In this document: positions 52,135 to 60,641 of the stretch, one piece after another
Layout: every line of letters starts with the position of its first letter
Position numbering within the stretch: the first letter of the stretch is position 1
Source: Pseudanabaena sp.
GTDB taxonomy: Bacteria > Cyanobacteriota > Cyanobacteriia > Pseudanabaenales > Pseudanabaenaceae
DNA length: 64,000 bases
Direction: 5' to 3'
NCBI GenBank assembly: GCA_003249015.1
Contig: QBLS01000016.1
Coordinates: forward strand, 1 to 64,000
Notes under the pieces: generated by a model
The model's input: only the letters and a program-made list of their open reading frames with translations
Databases searched by the model: none
What the model was told of the DNA's origin: nothing
Made by a program: the position numbers and the translations under genes

Positions 52135-52202
52135 TTGAGTCATGGTGCTTCGGGCGATCGCATTTCACGCATTATGAACCGATAAAATAAATTGGTATGA
52201 TA
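52135..52202. promoter_or_regulatory. Promoter segment, copy 2 of 3
   Basis: About 64 of 68 positions equal copy 1, including the remnant of the NACHT-GUN4 start codon (ttgagtcat) with no gene attached. Drives the DUF433/DUF5615 pair. Confidence 0.85.
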
Positions 52203-52236
52203 GAAAACGAGCAATCAAAAGAACGAGCTAAAAAAT

Positions 52237-52461
52237 ATGAACTATCGCGATCGCATCACCATTGAATCAGGAAAGCGCAGAGGCAAACCCTGCATTAGAG
52301 GAATGCGAATCACCGTTTATGACGTTCTATCCTATCTCGCCTCTGGCATGACCTATCAAGAAGTCCTTGAAGACTTCCCATATCTTACTCAAGAAGATAT
52401 TTTTGCTTGTCTTGCCTATGCTGCCGACCGTGAACAACAGACCCTCCTAATTCAAGCATGA
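52237..52461 (+). CDS. DUF433 antitoxin
   Basis: 74 aa winged-helix DUF433: RITIESGKRRGKPCIRGMRITVYDVLSYLASGMTYQEVLEDFPYLT. In cyanobacteria this is the usual partner of a DUF5615 PIN-like toxin. Stop overlaps the toxin ATG (4 nt). Three promoter copies precede TA genes here, and this is the second. Confidence 0.92.
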   Translation: MNYRDRITIESGKRRGKPCIRGMRITVYDVLSYLASGMTYQEVLEDFPYLTQEDIFACLAYAADREQQTLLIQA

Positions 52462-52790
52462 AGTTACTTTTTGATCACAATCTTTCGCCAAAATTGATTC
52501 ATCATTTAGCAGAATTGTTTCCAAATTCTAATCATGTTTATCATTTAGGATTAGACCAAGTAGAAGATCGAGAAGTTTGGCAGTATGCAAAGATAAATGA
52601 ATTCACGATTGTCACAAAAGATGGTGACTACAATGAATTGTTGATTTTGTTAGGATTTCCGCCCAAAATCATTTGGATTCGGCTTGGCAACTGCTCAACT
52701 AAGAAAATTGAGCATATTTTGAGAATCCACTATCTTGATATTCAAGATTTAACCAACACAGAATCTTTGGGGCTATTGACCCTATGTTAA
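52458..52790 (+). CDS. DUF5615 PIN-like toxin
   Basis: 110 aa. LLFDHNLSPKLIHHLAELFP (acidic D-x-N-LS motif), HLGLDQVEDREVWQYAKINEFTIVTKDGDY and IIWIRLGNCSTKKIE are the Mut7-C/PIN-like toxin pattern. Likely an RNase. The HVYHLGL signature marks the S-vulgaris-type subgroup seen in many cyanobacteria. Confidence 0.92.
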   Translation: MKLLFDHNLSPKLIHHLAELFPNSNHVYHLGLDQVEDREVWQYAKINEFTIVTKDGDYNELLILLGFPPKIIWIRLGNCSTKKIEHILRIHYLDIQDLTNTESLGLLTLC

Positions 52791-52807
52791 ATTTTCTCAT
52801 TTAGATC

Positions 52808-52866
52808 TTAAGTCATGGTATTTTGGCGATCGCATTTCACGTATTACAAAAAATAAATTGGGATGA
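52808..52866. promoter_or_regulatory. Promoter segment, copy 3 of 3 (degenerate)
   Basis: ttaagtcatggtattttggcgatcgcatttcacgtatt then aaataaattgggatgat; 10 or so changes and a short deletion against copies 1 and 2. Confidence 0.8.
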
Positions 52867-52901
52867 TCGCAAAGTAAGAACTCGAAAGTAGATCTAAAAA
52901 T

Positions 52902-52955
52902 ATGAACTATCGTGATCGTTCAACTGTCGCATTTTTTAAATATCACAATTACTAA
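52902..52955 (+). pseudogene. Truncated DUF433 antitoxin start
   Basis: ATG AAC TAT CGT GAT CGT... begins like the DUF433 gene at 52237 (MNYRDR) after the same promoter segment, then diverges and stops after 17 codons. A remnant of a third TA cassette. Confidence 0.75.
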
Positions 52956-52994
52956 CGAGAGGTGATCGCTGTTAACATTTCAAGATTTGTAATG

Positions 52995-53435
52995 TTATGA
53001 ATGACCAGAATTGTAAATGCTTGGATTATAGAGAACGACATTTTCTTGTTCATTCGGATCATTGCGAGAAACGATCGCATGGGCTGCTTCCGTCTCACTG
53101 AGGTTATGGGGTTGATGTGGTACACCTGCGGGAATAAAGATAAAGTCCCCAGCCTCATTGATTACTGATTGACTCAAACCCTTACCATAGCGAGTTTCTA
53201 CTCTTCCCTTCACCAAATAAATTGCAGTTTCATAATCGCGATGGAAATGCGGTTCAGCCTTACCTCCTGCGGGAATAATCACCAGATTCATCGAAATTCC
53301 CTTTGCACCTGCTGTAACCCCAGATATGCCAACAAAATAGGGCAGTTTTTGCAGAGTGGCGGTTTCACTGTCAGGACGAACTGTGATGATTTGGCTAGAG
53401 TGGTCTGGTGATTGCTCAGAAACAGAATGAACCAT
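52995..53435 (-). CDS. Cupin domain protein
   Basis: 146 aa. Single cupin fold: the GGKAEPHFHRDYETAIYLVKGR motif (PHxHxxxE metal site) and AGDFIFIPAGVPHQPHNLS with the last His ligand. Small-molecule dioxygenase, isomerase or sensor of unknown substrate. No operon partner. Confidence 0.85.
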   Translation of the reverse strand: MVHSVSEQSPDHSSQIITVRPDSETATLQKLPYFVGISGVTAGAKGISMNLVIIPAGGKAEPHFHRDYETAIYLVKGRVETRYGKGLSQSVINEAGDFIFIPAGVPHQPHNLSETEAAHAIVSRNDPNEQENVVLYNPSIYNSGHS

Positions 53436-53537
53436 AGCAATTTTAAGGGAATTTTGTTAGTAATTTGTAGAATACATTAGCGCCAGTGTAATGTATTCAA
53501 TCCTTATGAATTTTTAAACTAAGTAGCTCACCATAAT

Positions 53538-53593
53538 TAAAACCTAGAGAGCTGTCCCGCCCGCACAGCGAGCAAGACAGCTCTCTAGGTTTT
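53538..53593. terminator. Palindrome after the YdeI gene
   Basis: aaaacctagagagctgtc...gacagctctctaggtttt with an imperfect GC core; relative of 36307-36360. It lies past the YdeI stop on the minus strand. Confidence 0.7.
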
Positions 53594-53629
53594 AAGTTTA
53601 CTTACGCCCGACAATGGAAGCGTTTACTC

Positions 53630-54193
53630 TCAGAACTGCTTGGGCTTACTCTGGTTTTCTGCCGAAAATACAATTTCTCTAATGCGTTTTTGCCTCGTCT
53701 CTTCCCTTTTCGCTAAGGTTATCCATTGCAAAAGATTGCGCTTATCAGTTCGACTTAAATTCAAAAAATATTCCTTTGCCACCAGATTGGAAGATAATGC
53801 TGTCATCAAGTCATCGGGAATGATTAAAGCTTCAACTGCATCAAGAATATTCCAAGAGCCATTACTTTTAGCGATCGCGATCTTTTCCAGTCCCGCGCTT
53901 GTCATCAGGTCTTTCTCAATCAGATTAGCGACTTTCTCTTTATTCACCTTCGACCAAACACTATCTGGCTTTCTTACACAAAAGAATTGCATATACTTTT
54001 CTACATCAATAGACTTTACCTTGCTATCGATCCATCCAAAACAGAGCGCTTCGTCTACCGCATCACTGTAAGTTATGGAAGGTTTGCCACTACCTTTTTT
54101 GTAATAGATTATCCAAACAGAACTTTCGATAGCGTGATTTTCATCTAACCACTCTCGCCACTGTTGTCGATTTTCAGGATAAAAAGTGTTCAT
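53630..54193 (-). CDS. YdeI/OmdA family protein
   Basis: 187 aa. Matches the YdeI-like family: FYPENRQQWREWLDENH, WIIYYKKGSGKPSITYSDAVDEALCFGWIDS, and a late IPDDLMTALSSN...LSRTDKRNLLQWITLAKREETRQKRI. Family members are linked to stress or antimicrobial peptide tolerance in other bacteria; no biochemical role is known here. Confidence 0.88.
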   Translation of the reverse strand: MNTFYPENRQQWREWLDENHAIESSVWIIYYKKGSGKPSITYSDAVDEALCFGWIDSKVKSIDVEKYMQFFCVRKPDSVWSKVNKEKVANLIEKDLMTSAGLEKIAIAKSNGSWNILDAVEALIIPDDLMTALSSNLVAKEYFLNLSRTDKRNLLQWITLAKREETRQKRIREIVFSAENQSKPKQF

Positions 54194-54246
54194 TTCCTCT
54201 TGGGGTTTGAGTAGCGACAGCTAAGTAGCTAAGCATAAGTAAACTT

Positions 54247-54299
54247 AAAACCTAGACGAGCGTAACGCCCGCTACGCGGGCGTTACGCTCTCTGGTTTT
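54247..54299. repeat. Palindrome between YdeI and rhomboid genes
   Basis: aaaacctagacgagcgtaacgc / gcgttacgctctctggtttt with a ccgctacgcgg core. Confidence 0.7.
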
Positions 54300-54403
54300 G
54301 GTTTTTAATTATGCCGAACTACTTATAAATCAAGAAATAGCTATGCCATTTCTTGATTTGGGATAAAAAGTTATATTAGTAGAGATGTCGCCCCTGATTC
54401 GCA

Positions 54404-55054
54404 ATGTTTCCTTTACATGATGATAATCCAACTCAAGATACTTCATTCATTGTCTATATCTTGATCTTGATCAATGTCTTAATTTTTGGTTATCAGGTTA
54501 GCTTGCCAAATTTTCAACTTCTACAGTGGCTAAATACTTGGGCAGTAATTCCCCAAGAGTTACTTGCCAATCCCGCCAAGTTGTCATTCACGCTCATCTC
54601 ATCGCAGTTTCTCCATGCCAATATTTTCCACTTAGTCGGGAATATGTGGTTTCTCTATCTATTTGGCAATAATATTGAAGACCAACTGGGGCATTGGAAA
54701 TTTTTGCTTTTTTATCTTGTCTGTGGCGCGATCGCGGCATTCGTCCATGTGGTATCTGCTCCTATGTCTGTAATCAAGATGGTGGGCGCAAGCGGCGCAA
54801 TATCAGGGGTTATGGGCGCATATTTAGTTAGATTTCCCCGCGCCAGAATCTTGAGCTTAGTATTTTTAGGAATCTTTATCACAGCTATTCCTGTTCCTGC
54901 GGCAGTGTTTTTAGGTTTATGGATTGCTGGTCAAACTGTCTATGCAGCGATGGCTAATCCCGATTTGCCAGGGGTTGCCTACCTCGCCCATGTCAGTGGC
55001 TTTGTGGCAGGTGCGATCGCTATATTCCTCGTCACTAAACTTTCTCGCAAATAA
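54404..55054 (+). CDS. Rhomboid intramembrane serine protease
   Basis: 216 aa, six transmembrane helices. Catalytic Ser130 in GASGAISG and His196 in YLAHVSGFVAG give the Ser-His dyad; the oxyanion His is in FHLVGNMWFLY. Cleaves transmembrane substrates in the bilayer. Typical short cyanobacterial GlpG-like form without extra domains. Confidence 0.95.
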   Translation: MFPLHDDNPTQDTSFIVYILILINVLIFGYQVSLPNFQLLQWLNTWAVIPQELLANPAKLSFTLISSQFLHANIFHLVGNMWFLYLFGNNIEDQLGHWKFLLFYLVCGAIAAFVHVVSAPMSVIKMVGASGAISGVMGAYLVRFPRARILSLVFLGIFITAIPVPAAVFLGLWIAGQTVYAAMANPDLPGVAYLAHVSGFVAGAIAIFLVTKLSRK

Positions 55055-55055
55055 A

Positions 55056-55100
55056 TATAACCAGCAAAGAAATGGCGTTGCCATTTCTTTGCTGGCTATA
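55056..55100. repeat. Palindrome after rhomboid gene
   Basis: tataaccagcaaagaaatggc / gccatttctttgctggctata, arms nearly perfect. Confidence 0.75.
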
Positions 55101-55139
55101 AGAGATGATTGGCGGAGCTTCGCACCGCCAATCATCTAC

Positions 55140-55189
55140 GCTTAATCAAAAAGGCTTGAAGGTTCACCTTCAAGCCTTTTTGATTAAGC
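55140..55189 (-). terminator. rpsB terminator with mirrored gene tail
   Basis: Right arm tgattaagc carries the rpsB last Ala codon and stop (GCT TAA on the minus strand); left arm gcttaatca is its inverted copy, with aaaaaggcttgaaggt stems inside. A Gly-rich small hairpin (55103-55137) is adjacent. Confidence 0.85.
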
Positions 55190-55963
55190 AGCTTCTTCTT
55201 CGTCACCAGTGACGATTTCTTCAGCTTCAGCCATGGCTTCAACATCTTCAGGCGAGATTTCGTACTCGATGTCTTCGATATCGCCATGACGACCTTCGTA
55301 GATGGCATCAGCGAGCTTGCCGACAATCAACTTGATCGAACGGATCGCATCATCGTTGGCAGGAATACCGATGTCAACGCTATCAGGGTCGCAGTTGGTA
55401 TCTAGCAAAGAAACGATGGGAATACGCAACTTTTGGCATTCTTGCACCGCATTGTATTCGCGCTTGTGGTCAACTACGATCACGATGTCGGGTGGCTTAC
55501 GCATCAGCTTGATACCACCAAGGTACTTACGGAGCTTTTCCATTTCGCGACGAAGGGTCGATGCTTCCTTCTTAGGTAAACGATCAAGTGCGCCACTTTC
55601 ATCGCGACGTTCGAGATCCTTAAGGCGATCGACACGGGTTTTGATCGTTGTCCAGTTGGTGAGCATTCCACCCAACCAGCGTTGGTTGATGTAGTAGCTA
55701 CCGCAACGGGCTGCTTCTTGAGCAATCAAACCAGCAGCTTGACGCTTTGTGCCAACAAATAATACTTTCTTGCCTTGTTCAGAAGCTTGACGCAAATAGG
55801 CATAGGCTTCTTCGAGGTATTGTGCGGTTTGCACAAGGTCAATAATATGAACGCCATTACGCTCTGTGAAGATGTAAGGCTCCATCTTGGGGTTCCAACG
55901 ACGGGTTTGATGTCCGAAGTGAACTCCTGACTCTAGCAATTGGGCTAGGGTTACGACTCCCAT
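55184..55963 (-). CDS. rpsB: 30S ribosomal protein S2
   Basis: 259 aa. [63 protein letters not shown] and IPVIALLD-type [14 protein letters not shown] are diagnostic. Acidic C-terminal tail ([12 protein letters not shown]). A terminator follows immediately, so tsf, its usual operon partner in cyanobacteria, is not co-transcribed here. Confidence 0.97.
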   Translation of the reverse strand: MGVVTLAQLLESGVHFGHQTRRWNPKMEPYIFTERNGVHIIDLVQTAQYLEEAYAYLRQASEQGKKVLFVGTKRQAAGLIAQEAARCGSYYINQRWLGGMLTNWTTIKTRVDRLKDLERRDESGALDRLPKKEASTLRREMEKLRKYLGGIKLMRKPPDIVIVVDHKREYNAVQECQKLRIPIVSLLDTNCDPDSVDIGIPANDDAIRSIKLIVGKLADAIYEGRHGDIEDIEYEISPEDVEAMAEAEEIVTGDEEEAA

Positions 55964-56267
55964 TTAAATTTTCTCCTGTGTTCGGGTTTATCCTTGCGCC
56001 TGAGATGGAATCTAGTAGTTAGCAAGTAACTCTAAACACCCGAAACCTCAAGCGTGTGTTTTTTAAGGGCTTATCTAGGATACAGCGCTTTGCGCTTTTT
56101 TAAAACCCAAATAAGCTGATCCTCCCGCTTCGCGGGAGAATCAGCTTATTTGGGTTTTAGCGGTGACGCTATTGCTTGATAAGTAACTATCAGCATAATT
56201 AAAAACCAAATCTAAAACCTGTGGCGCACGCGCAGCGTGCGCTACAGGTTTTAGATTTGGTTTTTAA
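55964..56267. other. Intergenic region with two palindromes
   Basis: 304 bp upstream of rpsB; contains palindromes at 56102-56158 and 56198-56269. The rpsB leader must lie here; no ORF. Confidence 0.5.
56102..56158. repeat. Palindrome upstream of rpsB
   Basis: aaaacccaaataagctgat / atcagcttatttgggtttt with a cctcccgcttcgcgggag core. Confidence 0.75.
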
Positions 56268-56269
56268 TT
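56198..56269. terminator. Palindrome at bioY gene end
   Basis: attaaaaaccaaatctaaaa arms around cctgtggcgcacgcgcagcgtgcgctacagg, ends at the bioY stop codon. Confidence 0.75.
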
Positions 56270-56837
56270 AATAAAATAATAATTTACGAGAAACTGTAGC
56301 AATCACAGCCGTGGCACATACGACTAAAAGCTGTCCCGAAATAACTTGTACTGAATATTGCCAGAAAAAAGTTTGAAAATTACTAAAATTGGGTAGTTGA
56401 ACTGCGGCTAGGTAAGTAATACCAACTAAGTGAATTGCCAACAATCCGCCAAAACAGCTTATCGCCATACGCTCTAGGCTCGGTGGTCTTAAAAAAGCAA
56501 GAAACCCACATAGCCAAGCCGCAGGGATAAACCCTAACAAATATCCAAAGGCAGGCGATCGCAAGTAGCTCAACCCTCCGCCTTGATAAAACACCCCAAA
56601 TCCACTCAATCCTAGAGTAATGTAAGCAATCTGTGATAGCAGTGCTGCATTGCGACCACCAAGACAACCTGTTAACAATACTGCACCAATTTGCATCGTG
56701 ACACTTACAGACTCGATCGCAATCTTACTGTCTCCACTTGTTAGAGATGGCAAAACTACAGATGGTTGAACAAAAGTGCTAGCAATGGTTAGCAGTAGCC
56801 CAGATAAAGCCCACATTAGCTGTAACGTTTTTGGCAC
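56268..56837 (-). CDS. bioY: BioY family biotin transporter (ECF S component)
   Basis: 189 aa, six transmembrane helices. The SVSVTMQIGAVLLTGCLGGRNAALLSQIAYITLGLSG stretch and SYLRSPAFGYLLGFIPAAWLCG are BioY signatures (biotin-binding region). Can import biotin alone or with EcfAT. No bio genes adjacent. The start is preceded by aacaactt, weak ribosome site. Confidence 0.9.
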   Translation of the reverse strand: MPKTLQLMWALSGLLLTIASTFVQPSVVLPSLTSGDSKIAIESVSVTMQIGAVLLTGCLGGRNAALLSQIAYITLGLSGFGVFYQGGGLSYLRSPAFGYLLGFIPAAWLCGFLAFLRPPSLERMAISCFGGLLAIHLVGITYLAAVQLPNFSNFQTFFWQYSVQVISGQLLVVCATAVIATVSRKLLFY

Positions 56838-57055
56838 AATCTACCCAGTCAAGAAAATAAATGCAATATAGAATCCTACATGAATTAGGAACAAGAATTC
56901 TCCCAGTTTTCACAACTCAAATTTTGCCCCCTGCTGAGTTGTGGTACTGCTATTACGAATCTAGCGATGCTTTTAGCACAATCCGAGCACTGAAGGTTTC
57001 TCTTGATTGCTCAAACTGATCGGTATTACCAAATCACCTCTAAATAGCTGCATTG

Positions 57056-57412
57056 CTATATTTTTTCATCTTTAGAGACTAATGGGGCTTTGTGAATTAG
57101 GCTACTTGCTACGATTAAGCGATCGCTTGGATCGCCATGAAATCCTCTAGGCAATCGAGTGGAAAGGACTGCAATTTCTGGGGTAAGGGGTAATAATTGA
57201 ACATTCTGATGTTGGAGGGCTAAGTCTAGCCATATTTGCACATCCATTGATAGACCAATTCTTGATTTTTCAACGAGCATGGCGACCTCCCAACAACTGA
57301 TTGCAGGAATGCCAATCAAGTCGGCGCTATTAATGGCTTCAAGGGCATTAAAGGAAAGCTTATTAGACTCATTCATCCACCAAAGCCAAGTATGGGTATC
57401 GAGGATAATCAT
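57056..57412 (-). CDS. PIN-domain toxin (VapC-like)
   Basis: 118 aa. ILDTHTWLWWMNESNKLS (first acidic residue), AISCWEVAMLVEKSRI, LPRGFHGDPSDRLIVASSLIH (the PIN catalytic acid cluster) are typical. ATG at 57412 overlaps the antitoxin stop by ATGA. Likely an RNase acting on tRNA or mRNA. Confidence 0.9.
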   Translation of the reverse strand: MIILDTHTWLWWMNESNKLSFNALEAINSADLIGIPAISCWEVAMLVEKSRIGLSMDVQIWLDLALQHQNVQLLPLTPEIAVLSTRLPRGFHGDPSDRLIVASSLIHKAPLVSKDEKI

Positions 57413-57621
57413 TGCTCGGCTTCCCATAACAAATCTATTGGAGCAATGATATCGTTCTCAAATGTAATGCTGCCTTTGAGTGGATTGATATTTTCTGAGG
57501 GGGGGAGATTTGCAATTTTGGGAATAGGTTGACTGAATGCCAAGATGACGCGATGCAATATTTCTAGCTGGGTGTCGTCTATGGTATCAATAGCTTTTTT
57601 TAAGGTTTCTCGACTAATCAT
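57409..57621 (-). CDS. Antitoxin partner of the PIN-domain toxin
   Basis: 70 aa from the ATG at 57621. Helical N terminus (SRETLKKAIDTIDDTQLEILHRVILAF) and a tail NPLKGSITFENDIIAPIDLLWEAEQ characteristic of antitoxins paired with PIN proteins in cyanobacteria. Overlaps the toxin start by 4 nt, so translation is coupled. Confidence 0.85.
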   Translation of the reverse strand: MISRETLKKAIDTIDDTQLEILHRVILAFSQPIPKIANLPPSENINPLKGSITFENDIIAPIDLLWEAEQ

Positions 57622-57868
57622 AAGTTTAACCAAGATATTGTTGTTGATGGCTATTTTAGCAAAGAGGAATTAGCTGTGTAAATTTAGCATTTGAGCGCGA
57701 TCGCTCTTTGCTGCTAAACCTTAATTACAGATAGTTAGCGATCGCCCAGCCCAGTAATGCCGCCAATAACTATAAAAATAGACCATCTTCAAAGATTTTT
57801 TTGTTATAGTGAGGCAAATCAAGGCTTTAGCTAAACTCAAATATATGTTTACAAATTGAGGTAACAAA

Positions 57869-58093
57869 ATGGAAAATCAATTAATCGTGAGAGATCCTGA
57901 AATTCTTTCTGGAATACCTGTATTTAAGGGAACTAGAGTTCCTGTAAAGAATTTGGTTGATTATCTGGAGGCAGGAGATTCTCTGGAAGAATTTTTAGAT
58001 GACTTTCCAACTGTGCAGAAAGAAAAGGTAGTGAAGTTCTTAAATCTGTCAATCAAATATTACTTGGCACATGATTATGAAAGTGCTGCTTGA
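57869..58093 (+). CDS. DUF433 antitoxin
   Basis: 74 aa. IVRDPEILSGIPVFKGTRVPVKNLVDYLEAGDSLEEFLDDFPTV is the DUF433 fold; less than half-identical to the copy at 52237. A gaggtaac ribosome site precedes the ATG. Overlaps the toxin start by 17 nt. Confidence 0.92.
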   Translation: MENQLIVRDPEILSGIPVFKGTRVPVKNLVDYLEAGDSLEEFLDDFPTVQKEKVVKFLNLSIKYYLAHDYESAA

Positions 58094-58394
58094 TGAGTGT
58101 TTGCCCAAAAAGCTGAAACGAGAAATATCTGATAGTCATACTATTGTGACTGTGCCAGAGCAAGGATGGGCAAGCAAAAAGAACGGTGAATTACTGAGGC
58201 TTGCGGCGAGTGAATTTGATGTATTTATCACGATTGACAATAATCTGTCAGCACAACAAAACCTCACTAAGATTGATTTAGCTGTGATTGTTTTATCTGC
58301 ACCAAATAATCGCCTAGAAACTCTCAAGCCTTTAGTGCCAAGAATTAAGGAAGTAATTGCAAGTATTCAAATTGGTGAAATAGTCTATATCTAA
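58077..58394 (+). CDS. DUF5615 PIN-like toxin
   Basis: 105 aa. MKVLLDECLPKKLKREISDSH and FDVFITIDNNLSAQQNL are the family signatures (PIN-like acidic residues D7, D-x-N). Start overlaps the antitoxin stop; the ATG at 58077 gives the typical MKVLLDE opening, with ATG 58071 as an alternative. Confidence 0.92.
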   Translation: MKVLLDECLPKKLKREISDSHTIVTVPEQGWASKKNGELLRLAASEFDVFITIDNNLSAQQNLTKIDLAVIVLSAPNNRLETLKPLVPRIKEVIASIQIGEIVYI

Positions 58395-58463
58395 AGAGTA
58401 AAGCAGCTATTCTGACTATAGCCATGATTTGGGGTAAGTGTCCAAGGGGATAACGAGAAATGC

Positions 58464-58700
58464 TCATTCCAGTGATCCATTAAACCTTTTAATTAATTCC
58501 TTAATATTTTCAACTAGACCATCTTCAATTTTACAAATTTCATAGATAAATTTTTCTTTTCCGCCTACACCACCACCTAAAAAATGACGGGGATTATAAA
58601 TATGACCAATTTTTTTGTTTAAAAGAAACTCTTCCAAGGATTCTCTAAATAAATTAGCATTATCTTTAGATTCAAATGATGCTTCCATTTTTTCTAACAC
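58464..58700 (-). CDS. Small protein of unknown function
   Basis: 78 aa, no family recognised. Charged and helical at the N terminus (KMEASFESKDNANLFRESLEEFL), then IYNPRHFLGGGVGGKEKFIYEI, and a helical tail. The FLGGG...EIC segment recalls the tail of the kinase-GUN4 protein just upstream (FLYGGGEESTDFSVEIC), which is intriguing but may be chance. It is read in the same direction as the kinase, 108 bp after it. Confidence 0.45.
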   Translation of the reverse strand: MLEKMEASFESKDNANLFRESLEEFLLNKKIGHIYNPRHFLGGGVGGKEKFIYEICKIEDGLVENIKELIKRFNGSLE

Positions 58701-58808
58701 AATTAAACTCCTAAATTTTACTTTTAATTATAACATGGTTGAAGCTTTGAGAAAGGTGATTGAAATTGGCGAGTAGAGGTCGCTTAGTCCATGATTCTTA
58801 ATTTAGTT

Positions 58809-60554
58809 TCAGAAAACAAATGCAATGTATACGATTCGTTTATTACACTCTCTAAGCCTCTGCGAAAGAGAAGAAATAATCTTCCAGCCGCAGATCTCTA
58901 CAGAGAAATCTGTTGACTCTTCTCCTCCACCATATAAGAACCTCCCAAGAGCAGATAATCCTCCTGCTGTAGACCAATTTAAAGCATCTATTGTCTTAGA
59001 TAGCACATACCACCCTCCCTTTGGTCCACCTCCTAGTCCAGTAGTCTTGGAACCACCAATATATCCCAGCCAAAACTGGGGCAAACTTGCAGGCATAGCG
59101 ATTTGAGCATTATTAGTGTATTCCATAAACTCATCGTAAGTTTTCCAATAACCTTTGTTCGGATTGTAAGAACCAACTTTTGCAGCAAATTTTTTGTAAG
59201 CTTCCTCTTCAGACTTGTCATACTTATCGAATTTACAATACTCCTGACATAATTTAACCTGAACAGTAAAACCAAACTTCCCATCACTATAATGACTCCA
59301 CAATTGGTCAATAGTTAGCAAATCTTGACAAGGGAAAGAAGCGATATGTTCTCCAAGGAGAAAACCTTCATTTTCGCGACCACATACTCTCAGCATTAGC
59401 ATATTTGTCATTTCATCTGCTTTGCGCCATTCTTTCTGCTTTAATAATTTTTCTAATCCGCGATAGTTAATCCCTTTAGCCGATCTTAACTCAACTGGAG
59501 ATTTAGCGATATTCTGATTAGAAACAGTATTTTTAGAAGATATTGTTTTTGCTGATTGATTATTTGATATGGAAGAAGAAATTGACACACGATGTTCTGT
59601 CTTTAATTCTTCGGCTTTAAAACTATAGACACCAGAAGAAGTATTAATAGAAGTCGATGTTTTTTGTCCAAATCCTAGCTCTTGCAAACTCTCTGTAACC
59701 GAACTGGGACGTTCTTTTACTCTGTAAGCAGTCATCCGATCCAATAACTTCCCAAACTCATCGCTAGCCATCTTCCCATTCAAAAACTGTCGCCATTGAT
59801 ATTCATTCTCCAAAACGTCATAGAGCGTAAACGGTTCCACATTCGTGAGCAAATGCAAACAAGTCACACCCAACCCAAACAAATCGCTCTGAAACACCGA
59901 CTTACCCAGCATTTGCTCAGGAGCGCCATAACTTGGTTTCCCGATACCCGTTCCCGTCTTTGCCAATAACGTCGCCGTTGCGTGCTTTGCCGCCCCAAAA
60001 TCTACTAATACCAACTTTTGATCACTGCGCCGCCGAATGATATTGTCGGGCGAAATATCGCGATGGATTACCGACTTGCTATGCACAAACTCCAAGATTT
60101 GCAGCACCTCCACCAATACATCTCGCACCTGCTGCTCACTAAAAGCACCAACTCGCCTTAATTCCTGTTCCAAAGTCTCACCATCGATAAACTCTTGGAT
60201 GAGGTACTGCTTACCCTCATGAATTGTAAAAGATAGAAGTTCAGGAATTTGTGGATGCTTACCCAAATCATCAAGCCGTTTTGCCTCCTGCTCAAACAAC
60301 CTAACTGCAACATCCACATTCCCTTGACTCGCATTAGGATTGATCGCCTCAAAAGCAAATTGCTTAATCACACAACGGGGCTGTGATGGCTTGCCCTCAT
60401 CCTGAGCCAAAAAAGTCTTACCAAATCCCCCCTGTCCGATTACCTTCAAAGCGCGATAACGCTCTTGAATTTGTAACTTAGCGCCACATTGAGTGCAAAA
60501 TTTTGTGGTTAGAGGATTAGCGCGATCGCAAGCAAGACAGAGATAGTTACTCAT
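58809..60554 (-). CDS. Zinc-ribbon Ser/Thr kinase with C-terminal GUN4 domain
   Basis: 581 aa. N-terminal zinc ribbon (C7-x2-C10 ... C20-x2-C23) followed by a Hanks-type kinase: VIGQGGFGKTFLAQD, Lys64, HRDISPDN with Asp166, DFGAAK with Asp185, APEQML. A Ser-rich linker leads to a GUN4-like domain at about 362-490 (NYRGLEKLLKQKEWRKADEMT, SFPCQDLLTIDQLWSHYSDG, FGFTVQVK). A glycine-rich tail with a GGG...SSLSQRL ending resembles the NACHT-GUN4 tail. Soluble. Probably couples tetrapyrrole or bilin sensing to phosphorylation, inferred. Confidence 0.88.
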   Translation of the reverse strand: MSNYLCLACDRANPLTTKFCTQCGAKLQIQERYRALKVIGQGGFGKTFLAQDEGKPSQPRCVIKQFAFEAINPNASQGNVDVAVRLFEQEAKRLDDLGKHPQIPELLSFTIHEGKQYLIQEFIDGETLEQELRRVGAFSEQQVRDVLVEVLQILEFVHSKSVIHRDISPDNIIRRRSDQKLVLVDFGAAKHATATLLAKTGTGIGKPSYGAPEQMLGKSVFQSDLFGLGVTCLHLLTNVEPFTLYDVLENEYQWRQFLNGKMASDEFGKLLDRMTAYRVKERPSSVTESLQELGFGQKTSTSINTSSGVYSFKAEELKTEHRVSISSSISNNQSAKTISSKNTVSNQNIAKSPVELRSAKGINYRGLEKLLKQKEWRKADEMTNMLMLRVCGRENEGFLLGEHIASFPCQDLLTIDQLWSHYSDGKFGFTVQVKLCQEYCKFDKYDKSEEEAYKKFAAKVGSYNPNKGYWKTYDEFMEYTNNAQIAMPASLPQFWLGYIGGSKTTGLGGGPKGGWYVLSKTIDALNWSTAGGLSALGRFLYGGGEESTDFSVEICGWKIISSLSQRLRECNKRIVYIAFVF

Positions 60555-60641
60555 GCTAGATCAATCTTAAAAAATTTAGCTTTGATAATCCAGTTATAGC
60601 CTACCGTGAGTAAGTCTTAGCAACTATCTGCGGCGATTCCC

